The position numbers and the translations under genes were made by a program. A stretch of 64,000 nucleotides of DNA from Thermoproteota archaeon (lineage in GTDB: Archaea > Thermoproteota > Thermoprotei_A > Sulfolobales > Pyrodictiaceae), in NCBI GenBank assembly GCA_013153145.1, contig JAADEY010000017.1, positions 1 through 64,000 of the forward strand. Reading direction: 5' to 3'. This document shows positions 15,586 to 21,356 of the stretch, piece after piece. Below the pieces are notes generated by a model. It did not search any database. It was not told the DNA's origin and saw only the letters and a list, made by a program, of their open reading frames with translations. Positions within the stretch are counted from its first letter, which is position 1, and each line of letters starts with the position of its first letter.

Positions 15586-15732
15586 TGGTGGGCCCGCGGG
15601 GATTCGAACCCCGGACCTCCGGGTCTCTCCCGACCCAGTCTTCACGCATCATTCAGCAGACCCGGAGCCCATGCGCCGTGGACTCGGCGTGGGTCTGGAG
15701 CCCGGCGCTCTGCCTGGCTGAGCTACGGGCCC
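15586..15732 (-). tRNA. tRNA-Trp (CCA anticodon) with intron and encoded CCA end
   Basis: The acceptor stem GGGCCCG (15726-15732) pairs with CGGGCCC (15590-15596); discriminator A is at 15589 and the 3' CCA is encoded at 15586-15588. The anticodon arm is CCGGG-CTCCAGA-CCCGG with anticodon CCA, and the T arm is CGGGG-TTCGAAT-CCCCG. A 70-nt intron lies between positions 37 and 38 (15625-15694). Loop nucleotides CTCC (32-35) can pair with GGAG near the intron end, leaving AG/A bulges at both junctions, as the archaeal splicing endonuclease needs. Without the intron the tRNA is 77 nt including CCA. Confidence 0.93.
15625..15694 (-). other. tRNA-Trp intron
   Basis: The canonical 37/38 intron, 70 nt. 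It contains an internal hairpin CGCCG-6 nt-CGGCG and a CTGA directly followed by ATGATG, which resemble D' and C' boxes. In euryarchaea the tRNA-Trp intron guides 2'-O-methylation as a C/D RNA; terminal C and D boxes are not convincing here, so that role is only a possibility. Confidence 0.75.
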
Positions 15733-15825
15733 ACACAGCGTCTCAGGGCCCACCACACTGCTCATCCCCACCCCGTTGGGCGGGTCGGCCGGGGTTCGCC
15801 AGGGAGACCCTTACACGGGCCCGGG

Positions 15826-15834
15826 TGTTTATAC
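15826..15834 (-). promoter_or_regulatory. TATA-like box upstream of tRNA-Trp
   Basis: Read on the minus strand the segment is AAGGTATAAACACC, the best TATA match ahead of the tRNA. It is about 95 nt before the mature tRNA 5' end, implying a 70-nt leader or an additional small RNA. Confidence 0.4.
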
Positions 15835-15835
15835 C

Positions 15836-16102
15836 TTACCCCTGCCAGCACGGCTGGCCCCACTGGCACCAGGCGCAGCAGCCCCCTCCCCAACAGCCAT
15901 GACGGTAGTGGCCGTGCTGATGGTAGGGGTGGTAGCCGCCGCCCTGCCATCCCCATCCAGGCTGCTGGTGCGCCCAGCCATAATGGCTGCCGGCGTGGAG
16001 ATGCAGGAGCGTCGACGCACTCGCAGCCGCAACTATGAAGCCTATCGTGCCGAGCCCTATCACGAGGGCTATGAGTAGCTCACGTGGCTCAACACTAACC
16101 AC
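15836..16102 (-). CDS. Small His/Trp/Cys-rich membrane-anchored protein
   Basis: An 88-residue protein with one N-terminal membrane helix (LLIALVIGLGTIGFIVAAAS, about 9-29), then a low-complexity tail of about 55 residues rich in His, Gly, Trp, Tyr and Gln that ends in a cysteine cluster (CWGGGCCAWCQWGQPC). With about ten histidines and five cysteines the outer tail should bind metal; this is inference from composition. I know no family. The GTG start follows GGTGAGG by 7 nt. It faces a secreted-protein gene across a perfect 17-bp palindrome, suggesting shared control. It could be mistaken for noise, but the ribosome-binding site, membrane helix and stop argue for a gene. Confidence 0.6.
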   Translation of the reverse strand: MVSVEPRELLIALVIGLGTIGFIVAAASASTLLHLHAGSHYGWAHQQPGWGWQGGGYHPYHQHGHYRHGCWGGGCCAWCQWGQPCWQG

Positions 16103-16155
16103 CAGGCCTCACCCCAGGGACGAGGGGCAGGGGGTTTCTCCTCCTAATCTCGGGG

Positions 16156-16172
16156 ACTCACAACTTGTGAGT
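16156..16172. promoter_or_regulatory. Perfect 17-bp palindrome between divergent genes
   Basis: ACTCACAA-C-TTGTGAGT, with two exact 8-bp arms about a single central base. It sits 54 nt from the His/Cys-rich gene start and 62 nt from the secreted-protein start, a classic operator position for a dimeric repressor. The winged-helix protein encoded at 16783 is a candidate binder. Confidence 0.6.
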
Positions 16173-16233
16173 ATGGAGTGTGCGTCGGCCCCTTAACGGC
16201 GCCAGACGCGTCTACGATACATGGTGTGTATAC

Positions 16234-16635
16234 ATGGAGAGACGTGTAGCAGCCCTAATCGCCCTAGGCCTGCTGGCGGTACTACTGGTAGTGCCGGTGT
16301 ATACTGCAGCTGCTAGGCATGGGCGTGGCGGCGGCCACCCGCCCTCGGCGAGCCCCGTAAGCCTAAACGGCGTCGTGCTCGACGTAGTCGACTATAAGAC
16401 GTTCAGGCTCAGCGTAGACAATAAGACCTATGTGGTCGTGCTGCCCGAGTACATGACAGCCCCCAACGGCACCAAGGTACCCGCATCAACCATAACACAG
16501 CAGCTCACAAGCGGCGCCGTGGTGGCCGTCGAGGGCTATGCCCACGACAGGCCCTGCTACGGCGACGTGCTGGTGAAGGCATACAGCATAACGGTCAACG
16601 GGGCAACCTATACGTGGAGCATGCCGCAGGCCTAA
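16234..16635 (+). CDS. Secreted or membrane-anchored small beta protein
   Basis: A 133-residue protein with an N-terminal signal or anchor (VAALIALGLLAVLLVVPVYT, about 4-23), then a His/Gly linker and a compact all-beta domain (SLNGVVLDVVDYKTFRLSV to the end) that resembles small OB-like folds carrying NGxVxxV and GxVVxVEGYA turns. One Cys (DRPCYGD) is present. No known family is recognised. ATG 16234 is chosen because it precedes the basic MERR and hydrophobic core; longer in-frame starts would put 18 extra residues ahead of the signal. It is divergent from the His/Cys-rich gene and may belong with it in an extracellular metal or redox function. Confidence 0.6.
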   Translation: MERRVAALIALGLLAVLLVVPVYTAAARHGRGGGHPPSASPVSLNGVVLDVVDYKTFRLSVDNKTYVVVLPEYMTAPNGTKVPASTITQQLTSGAVVAVEGYAHDRPCYGDVLVKAYSITVNGATYTWSMPQA

Positions 16636-16721
16636 GGAGGGATTATCTTTCCACGGCCACTCCGGGCTCCAAGTGTTTTTCACTCGGTCACCGAACTGTT
16701 TCTGAATCAACACCTCCTCTG

Positions 16722-16738
16722 CAGGGGCTCTGCCCCTG
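16722..16738. promoter_or_regulatory. 7-bp hairpin/dyad just upstream of a TATA box
   Basis: CAGGGGC-TCT-GCCCCTG, directly followed by the A/T-rich AAAATATTT at 16741-16749. Position right upstream of TATA suggests an activator or repressor site for the winged-helix gene, or the 3' hairpin of the preceding gene. Confidence 0.45.
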
Positions 16739-16740
16739 GT

Positions 16741-16749
16741 AAAATATTT
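16741..16749 (+). promoter_or_regulatory. TATA box for winged-helix regulator gene
   Basis: AAAATATTT, predicting transcription start near 16770. This makes the GTG at 16783 a better start than the ATG at 16759. Confidence 0.5.
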
Positions 16750-16782
16750 GGGTTTGATATGCGGGATACCGGGGGTGTATGT

Positions 16783-17037
16783 GTGGCCAGGGTAGCGCTC
16801 AACGAGATAGACTACGCTGTTATAGGGGTTCTATACCTCCACGGGCCATGCACGGTCTCGGACATACAGAAGTATATTGATGGCAGGTACATCACAATCT
16901 ATAAGGCGATTAAGCGCCTCGAGAAGGAGGGCATAGTGGTGCATGCAGGCAAGGCTGCTAGGAAGGGTCGTGGCCGGCCAGCGATGCTATACACTCTCGC
17001 CCCGCGCCGGACGGTGCAGGCATCCCAAGCATCATGA
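16783..17037 (+). CDS. Winged helix-turn-helix DNA-binding protein
   Basis: An 84-residue regulator made of little more than one winged helix. The order is a first helix (NEIDYAVIGVLYLHG), the turn and recognition helix (VSDIQKYIDGRYITIYKAIKRLEKEGIV), and a basic wing (RKGRGRPAMLYTLA), which is the PadR/ArsR/MarR-like layout and must dimerise to bind DNA. No sensor domain is present. It likely controls itself and perhaps the divergent His/Cys-rich and secreted genes upstream. The GTG at 16783 follows GGGGGTG. The last 80 nt overlap the convergent phosphatase gene. Confidence 0.75.
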   Translation: MARVALNEIDYAVIGVLYLHGPCTVSDIQKYIDGRYITIYKAIKRLEKEGIVVHAGKAARKGRGRPAMLYTLAPRRTVQASQAS

Positions 17038-17734
17038 GCAGGGCTGCGACCCCCTGGCTGCTCGGCCCGCAGGAGACTAGGTCGGCGATGTGCTTCAAGC
17101 CTGGGTCAGCATTGGATACGGCTGCCAGGTGTACGCCTGCCTCACTCATCTCGGCGTCGAGCACCGAGTCGCCTACGGCGAGCGTGCATCCAGGCCTGCA
17201 CCCCCTAAGCCTCATGGCGGTTTGGAGCCCCCTAGCCTTGCTCGCCTCCGGCGGCTTCGTGTGGAGGGCGTAGCCGCTGAAGCCGAGCCTAACCCACGAA
17301 TAGCCGTTGGCGTCGAGCAGCCTCCTAGCCTCGGCGATGACCTCGCGGGGGCTCACGCCACGCCTAACAGTGAAGGCGTAGTCATAGACCCTGAACCTGT
17401 TCTGCCAGCTTGGCTCCAGGAGCCCCTTAAGCTTCTCCGAGAGGAGCTTTGCAGCACCCCGCGTACTCCTCCTACAGACATGTATTATCCTCCCGGCATG
17501 GTACACGAGGCAGCCGTTCTCAGCGACAACCGGGTGGCGGATGTCGAGGTACCTCGCAAGCCCCGCAGCGACCGGGAGAGAGTTCCCCGTCACCAGTATG
17601 ACAGGCACCTCCCCCGCCACGAGCCTAAGCGCCTCCACGAGGCCGAGATCAAGTCTAAAGCCGGTTCTAGAGATGGTCAGGGTGCCGTCCACGTCCAGGG
17701 CTAGGCAGCAAACCCTACCAGCAGCAGCCACCAT
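16958..17734 (-). CDS. HAD phosphatase, archaeal phosphoglycolate phosphatase-like
   Basis: A 258-residue HAD hydrolase. Motif I is LDVDGTLT (nucleophile Asp about residue 14), motif II VTGN, motif III the lysine of HTKPPEASKARGL, and motif IV GDSVLDAEM. The cap inserted after motif II is of the type seen in archaeal phosphoglycolate phosphatase (TA0175) and sucrose/mannosyl-phosphate phosphatases. Phosphoglycolate is the usual archaeal assignment, but other sugar or polyol phosphates are possible. The C-terminus (from about residue 233) extends 80 nt into the convergent regulator gene, and its final 20 residues look unlike a structured domain. Confidence 0.8.
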   Translation of the reverse strand: MVAAAGRVCCLALDVDGTLTISRTGFRLDLGLVEALRLVAGEVPVILVTGNSLPVAAGLARYLDIRHPVVAENGCLVYHAGRIIHVCRRSTRGAAKLLSEKLKGLLEPSWQNRFRVYDYAFTVRRGVSPREVIAEARRLLDANGYSWVRLGFSGYALHTKPPEASKARGLQTAMRLRGCRPGCTLAVGDSVLDAEMSEAGVHLAAVSNADPGLKHIADLVSCGPSSQGVAALLMMLGMPAPSGAGRECIASLAGHDPS

Positions 17735-17802
17735 CCACCACCACGACGCCCTGCCAGGTTGGGCCGGTGCAGGCTAAAGCGGTGCCCTCGGGAAGAGGGA
17801 GC

Positions 17803-18273
17803 CTAGCCGCTGCAGAGGGAGCCGCCTCCACAGCACCTCTCGATGCACTTCATGGCGGCGGCTAACGCGTCGCTGGTGGTGGCTGCCAGGTATAGGTGTG
17901 TCTCCGACCTCGGGTCGTCGGTTGCCCCGAAGCCGGGGATGGGGGTTAGTCCTTCAGCCTCGAGGCAGCCTGCCAGACACGCCTCGGCCTTCACCCCCCA
18001 GCACCTAGTGGTGTAGACTGCTGCAACCACGCTGCAGGCATCGCTGCCCGTGAGCCAGTCTATGTGCCAGTGCCTCCTCCTCGGGCCGTGGACGTGGCGT
18101 GTCAGCCTGGCCCTCAGGCCCCCGGGCCCCCCGGCTGAGCCGACGTAGAGGTATACCCCTGGACAGAGGCTCCTCACCCCACCCCTAACCCTAGCCTCGA
18201 CGGGCCTCGAGGCACGTATGACTAGGATGTACGCGCCCCTGCTCCGAGGCGCCTCCGTGCAGCGTGTATCCAA
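17803..18273 (-). CDS. GIY-YIG nuclease-like protein (DUF123)
   Basis: A roughly 156-residue protein of the DUF123 branch of the GIY-YIG superfamily. The core is AYILVI, then PGVYLYVGSAGGPGGLRARLTRHV, then RRHWHIDWLT; the first Tyr pair is A-Y and Y-L-Y-V-G rather than the strict GIY/YIG, as normal for this branch. Some bacterial and archaeal members are fused to endonuclease III. The C-terminal part carries a cluster of cysteines (CWGVKAEACLAGC, CIERCC, LC), which may bind metal. I use TTG 18273 with GAGGGAG upstream; an ATG at 18306 is possible. It overlaps the end of the CCA-enzyme gene. Confidence 0.7.
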   Translation of the reverse strand: MDTRCTEAPRSRGAYILVIRASRPVEARVRGGVRSLCPGVYLYVGSAGGPGGLRARLTRHVHGPRRRHWHIDWLTGSDACSVVAAVYTTRCWGVKAEACLAGCLEAEGLTPIPGFGATDDPRSETHLYLAATTSDALAAAMKCIERCCGGGSLCSG

Positions 18274-19640
18274 GCCGGCTCCCTCGCCGCGAACCAGTGA
18301 ATCCATCTCTCAAGCCCAGGGTATACCCTTACAGCCTTCTCACCCCGGATGACACGCACCCTCCAGCCCCTCCTCCTCGCCGAGCCCGGTACCCATGACT
18401 CGTCGGCCTCAAGGAGGCCAACGGGGTCCCGGCTCCGTGGGGGGCGTAGGACGTGTAGCCTGCCGTCAGCCCCTATCCACGGCCCCCGGGGGCCGGCCGA
18501 GGAGACGTACTTGGAGAGGAAGCGTGCGGCATGCCTGCTCCATGCTGGCGGGCCGTGGTGGGGCAGGAGTGGGGGCAGCCTATCCTCTAGGAGGGCTATG
18601 AGTCCTACGCCTACACCCCTCCAATGCCTGGCTGTGGTGTCTAGCACGGTGAAGCCCGAGGAGGAGAGCTTGGCCCCAGCCTGCCTGGCGGCCCTAGCTG
18701 CAACCCCTGCGAGCACCTCGGGGGGCTCCGGCTCCGGGGGCTCCACGACCACGGCCACGACCCTGCATGCTGGCTCCGGGGGCTCTAGGTGCTCCTCCAG
18801 CCTAGGGTCAAGCAGCTCTGGGATGGGGTTCTCGAGGTAGAGCCTTGCGGCGGTTATGAACGCGGCCAGGCTCCTCGCCGAGACTGCCGCCGCGGCGTTC
18901 CTCTCGGGGTCGACGGGGTCTGGGACGTACATGACTGAGTCGGGGTACCTCCTCCTAAGCCTCCGGGCCTCCTCGATGCTCGTGCCCGGGGGCGCAACGT
19001 AGACCGGCGGCCTCCATTCCTCAGCGGCCACGCGGAGGACTCCCCTGAAGCTCCCGTAGGAGGCTATGAGGAGCTCAACCAGGTAGCCGCTGAAACCCGA
19101 GACCTCGAGCTCAGCCCCATAGACACCAACAGCCTTCATGAAGGCCTTCAGCAGCCTAACCTCATCCCTCTGCCACCCCTCCCTCAGCACCCTCCTAACA
19201 TACTCCGTGTGCAGGGGTGTGCGGTCGACGGGCGTGAGGGGCCTCTCCCCACGGCATATAATGCAGCCAGGCACCACGTCGGCCCAGAGCCCGCCCCTGC
19301 CCACGCGGAGGTATGGGTGGCTCGCATACCTCCTCTCAACCATGTAGCCGTGCCTAGCGGCCCACCCCTCCAGGTACTCTATGAGCCTCTCAGACGCCAT
19401 GGCTAGGCAATACTCCCTCGGGAAGAGCGCGAAGACGTCAACATCAACGTCCCCGCTCAGCCACGTATCCTTGGCAACACTCCCCTCAACCCTAACACTG
19501 CAGCCAGCCCAGCCCAGAGCCCCCCTAACCATCGAGGCGACGGACTCCGCGAAGCCGAGCACACGCCTATACTCATCCGGGCCGGGTCTAAGCCTCCTCA
19601 GAGCCTCCTCCTCAACCCCTCCCCTCAACCGTCCCTCCAT
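18222..19640 (-). CDS. cca: CCA-adding enzyme, archaeal class I
   Basis: tRNA nucleotidyltransferase that builds or repairs the 3' CCA end. The polymerase beta-type head has GSVAKDTWLSGDVDVDVF (residues 53-70) with the metal-binding Asp64/Asp66 region and a later Asp in LWADVVPG (about 118). The central and C-terminal domains (FSGYLVELLIASYGSF, then an RNP-like tail) match archaeal class I enzymes, and 472 residues is typical. It overlaps the upstream moaA end by 16 nt and the downstream nuclease gene start, so these are one operon. At least one tRNA in the window already encodes CCA, so repair is one role. Confidence 0.93.
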   Translation of the reverse strand: MEGRLRGGVEEEALRRLRPGPDEYRRVLGFAESVASMVRGALGWAGCSVRVEGSVAKDTWLSGDVDVDVFALFPREYCLAMASERLIEYLEGWAARHGYMVERRYASHPYLRVGRGGLWADVVPGCIICRGERPLTPVDRTPLHTEYVRRVLREGWQRDEVRLLKAFMKAVGVYGAELEVSGFSGYLVELLIASYGSFRGVLRVAAEEWRPPVYVAPPGTSIEEARRLRRRYPDSVMYVPDPVDPERNAAAAVSARSLAAFITAARLYLENPIPELLDPRLEEHLEPPEPACRVVAVVVEPPEPEPPEVLAGVAARAARQAGAKLSSSGFTVLDTTARHWRGVGVGLIALLEDRLPPLLPHHGPPAWSRHAARFLSKYVSSAGPRGPWIGADGRLHVLRPPRSRDPVGLLEADESWVPGSARRRGWRVRVIRGEKAVRVYPGLERWIHWFAAREPAWIHAARRRLGAGARTS

Positions 19641-20749
19641 TCCTCCAGCAGCCTCTCTAGGTGCTCGCGGCCACGAGCGCCAGTGAATAATAGAGTGCCG
19701 TCCCTCTTAGGGAGCCCCAGCCTGAGAGTCCTCGGCCTAACCGGTATGTATCCATCACTCCTCGTGTAGAGGGTGTAGGGCTTACGGAGACGCATAAGCC
19801 TCCTGAAGCCCTCAACAACAGCGTCAACCATCTCCTCGAACCCCCTGCACCCCCTCCACAGCTCCCTTAGGTCGACGTACTCGCCGCTCCAGTTGAGGCA
19901 GGGCACCAGCTTAGCATCCCACGTCACCCTAGCCCTGCTACACCTAGCGCAGAACGCGGCGTTCTTCACCGGCAGCACTACCTCCACCTCGAAGCCATCG
20001 TCAAGGACAAGTATCGGCCTCGTGTGGAGCCCGAGCCTATACCTCACACGCCTAACCCTATCCCTCAAGACACTGTAGACGTAGGTGCCTGGGAGATGAT
20101 ACTCTGTGAAGCCGGAGGCAGCCCTACCCACCGGGTAGAGCTCAATGACCTGCAGCCGGTAGCAATACCTCTCCGCAAACTCCAGGACCGGGATTAGCTG
20201 CCCCTCATTCACACCCCTAAGGAGAACAAAGTTAGCCTTGACGCGCAGTCCGTGCTCCCAAGCCCTCCTCACACCCTCAACAACCCGATCCAGCATATCG
20301 ACCCCGGTTATCCGCCTATACAGGCCAGGCTCGAGGGCATGGAGACTAACATTGACGTGGTCGACGCCGGCCTCAGCAAGCCTCCCAGCAAGGCCGGCGA
20401 GGAGGCTGCCGTTCGTCGTTATCGATACACGGGGCCTACCACCATACTCCATCACCGCTTTGACGATATCCACTATGTCCCTCCTAAGCAGGGGCTCTCC
20501 CCCAGTGAGCTTGTAGTCGTAGACACCGACCCTCCTACCAGCGGCAGCTATGGCTGAGACCTCCTCCACAGAGACCTCCTCAGCACCACCCCTAGCATCA
20601 TAGCCCTCACTATGACAGAAGAAGCACCGATAGTTACACCTCCAGGTAACCATCACCCGGAGGTGCGTCAGAGGCCTACCATACGCGTCGAATAGGGGAA
20701 ACAAGGCAAGCCTCCCTTCACGGCTCAGGGCTGCCAGCCCCTCCTCCAC
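19625..20749 (-). CDS. moaA: GTP 3',8-cyclase MoaA
   Basis: Radical SAM enzyme that starts molybdopterin (or tungstopterin) synthesis from GTP. The N-terminal cluster motif is CNYRCFFC (Cys38, Cys42, Cys45); the second, GTP-binding cluster uses CARCSRARVT and the later Cys in LVPCLNW. KLTGGEPLLRRD is the SAM-binding GGEP motif. The last 70 residues after the second cluster are longer than in many MoaA proteins. In a hyperthermophile the cofactor probably serves tungsten enzymes. Start is a GTG after GGTAAGG. Confidence 0.9.
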   Translation of the reverse strand: MEEGLAALSREGRLALFPLFDAYGRPLTHLRVMVTWRCNYRCFFCHSEGYDARGGAEEVSVEEVSAIAAAGRRVGVYDYKLTGGEPLLRRDIVDIVKAVMEYGGRPRVSITTNGSLLAGLAGRLAEAGVDHVNVSLHALEPGLYRRITGVDMLDRVVEGVRRAWEHGLRVKANFVLLRGVNEGQLIPVLEFAERYCYRLQVIELYPVGRAASGFTEYHLPGTYVYSVLRDRVRRVRYRLGLHTRPILVLDDGFEVEVVLPVKNAAFCARCSRARVTWDAKLVPCLNWSGEYVDLRELWRGCRGFEEMVDAVVEGFRRLMRLRKPYTLYTRSDGYIPVRPRTLRLGLPKRDGTLLFTGARGREHLERLLEEWRDG

Positions 20750-20762
20750 ACCCTTACCGGTT

Positions 20763-21356
20763 CTACCCGGAGCTTAGGCGGAGACGGTTAAACTCGTAGT
20801 AGTAGTTGTCGAACTGTATCATGAATATGAGGGTGTAGTTGCCGGGCCTCGTGGCGTTGATTACCAGCAGCTGTGATATCGTGCTGTAGACGGTCACCTT
20901 GTACACCTTGGGGTAGACGTTGGTGAACGCCGCCAAGGGTATGTAGCTGCCCGTCGAGCCCAGGATCATCACGTAGCTCACCGGGGCGTAGACCGGCGGG
21001 TAGACCGTCAACCCGCTGGTCGCGTTGTAGGCGATGTAGTTAAGTATTGGTGCATAGTTGGAGGTGTTGAGTAGTGTTACGTAGAACGTGTAGGGGCCTC
21101 CGAGCAGGTCGACGACCCCTATGTAGAACGTCGCGTTATCGACCTGCTCCACGTAGAGCCCCAGCCCGCTCATAGCCTGGCTTATGGCGTTCGTAAGCGC
21201 CTGCCTAGTCCTCTGTATATTGAGCCACGACATGGTGTACCCTAGGAGGGCGAGTCCTATGAACATGGCTGCTATCACTAGCACGACGACGGCGAGCACC
21301 GACGCCTGCCCGCGCAGCCGCCGCCTAGAAGACCTCGCCGGTGACCTCCTCTGCAA
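20763..21356 (-). CDS. Type IV pilin-like protein
   Basis: A 197-residue protein with a short basic leader (about 15 residues, ending RRRLRG), then QASVLAVVVLVIAAMFIGLALLGYT as a hydrophobic helix, then a polar, Tyr/Asn-rich outer domain with several N-glycosylation sequons. A basic stretch plus Gly right before the hydrophobic helix is the class III signal processed by archaeal prepilin peptidase PibD. Together with the neighbouring pilus ATPase and TadC-like membrane protein this suggests a pilus or surface-filament subunit; the sequence alone is not diagnostic. The TTG start overlaps the end of the giant surface-protein gene by 32 nt. Confidence 0.6.
   Translation of the reverse strand: MQRRSPARSSRRRLRGQASVLAVVVLVIAAMFIGLALLGYTMSWLNIQRTRQALTNAISQAMSGLGLYVEQVDNATFYIGVVDLLGGPYTFYVTLLNTSNYAPILNYIAYNATSGLTVYPPVYAPVSYVMILGSTGSYIPLAAFTNVYPKVYKVTVYSTISQLLVINATRPGNYTLIFMIQFDNYYYEFNRLRLSSG

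Noticed and set aside
15625-15694. tRNA-Trp intron as a functional C/D guide RNA
   Set aside because: D'/C'-like boxes are visible, but terminal C and D boxes do not match well enough to call.
15583-16038. Plus-strand open frame through the tRNA-Trp region
   Set aside because: It covers the complement of the tRNA, with low-complexity Arg/Gly/Pro content and no ribosome-binding site or motif.
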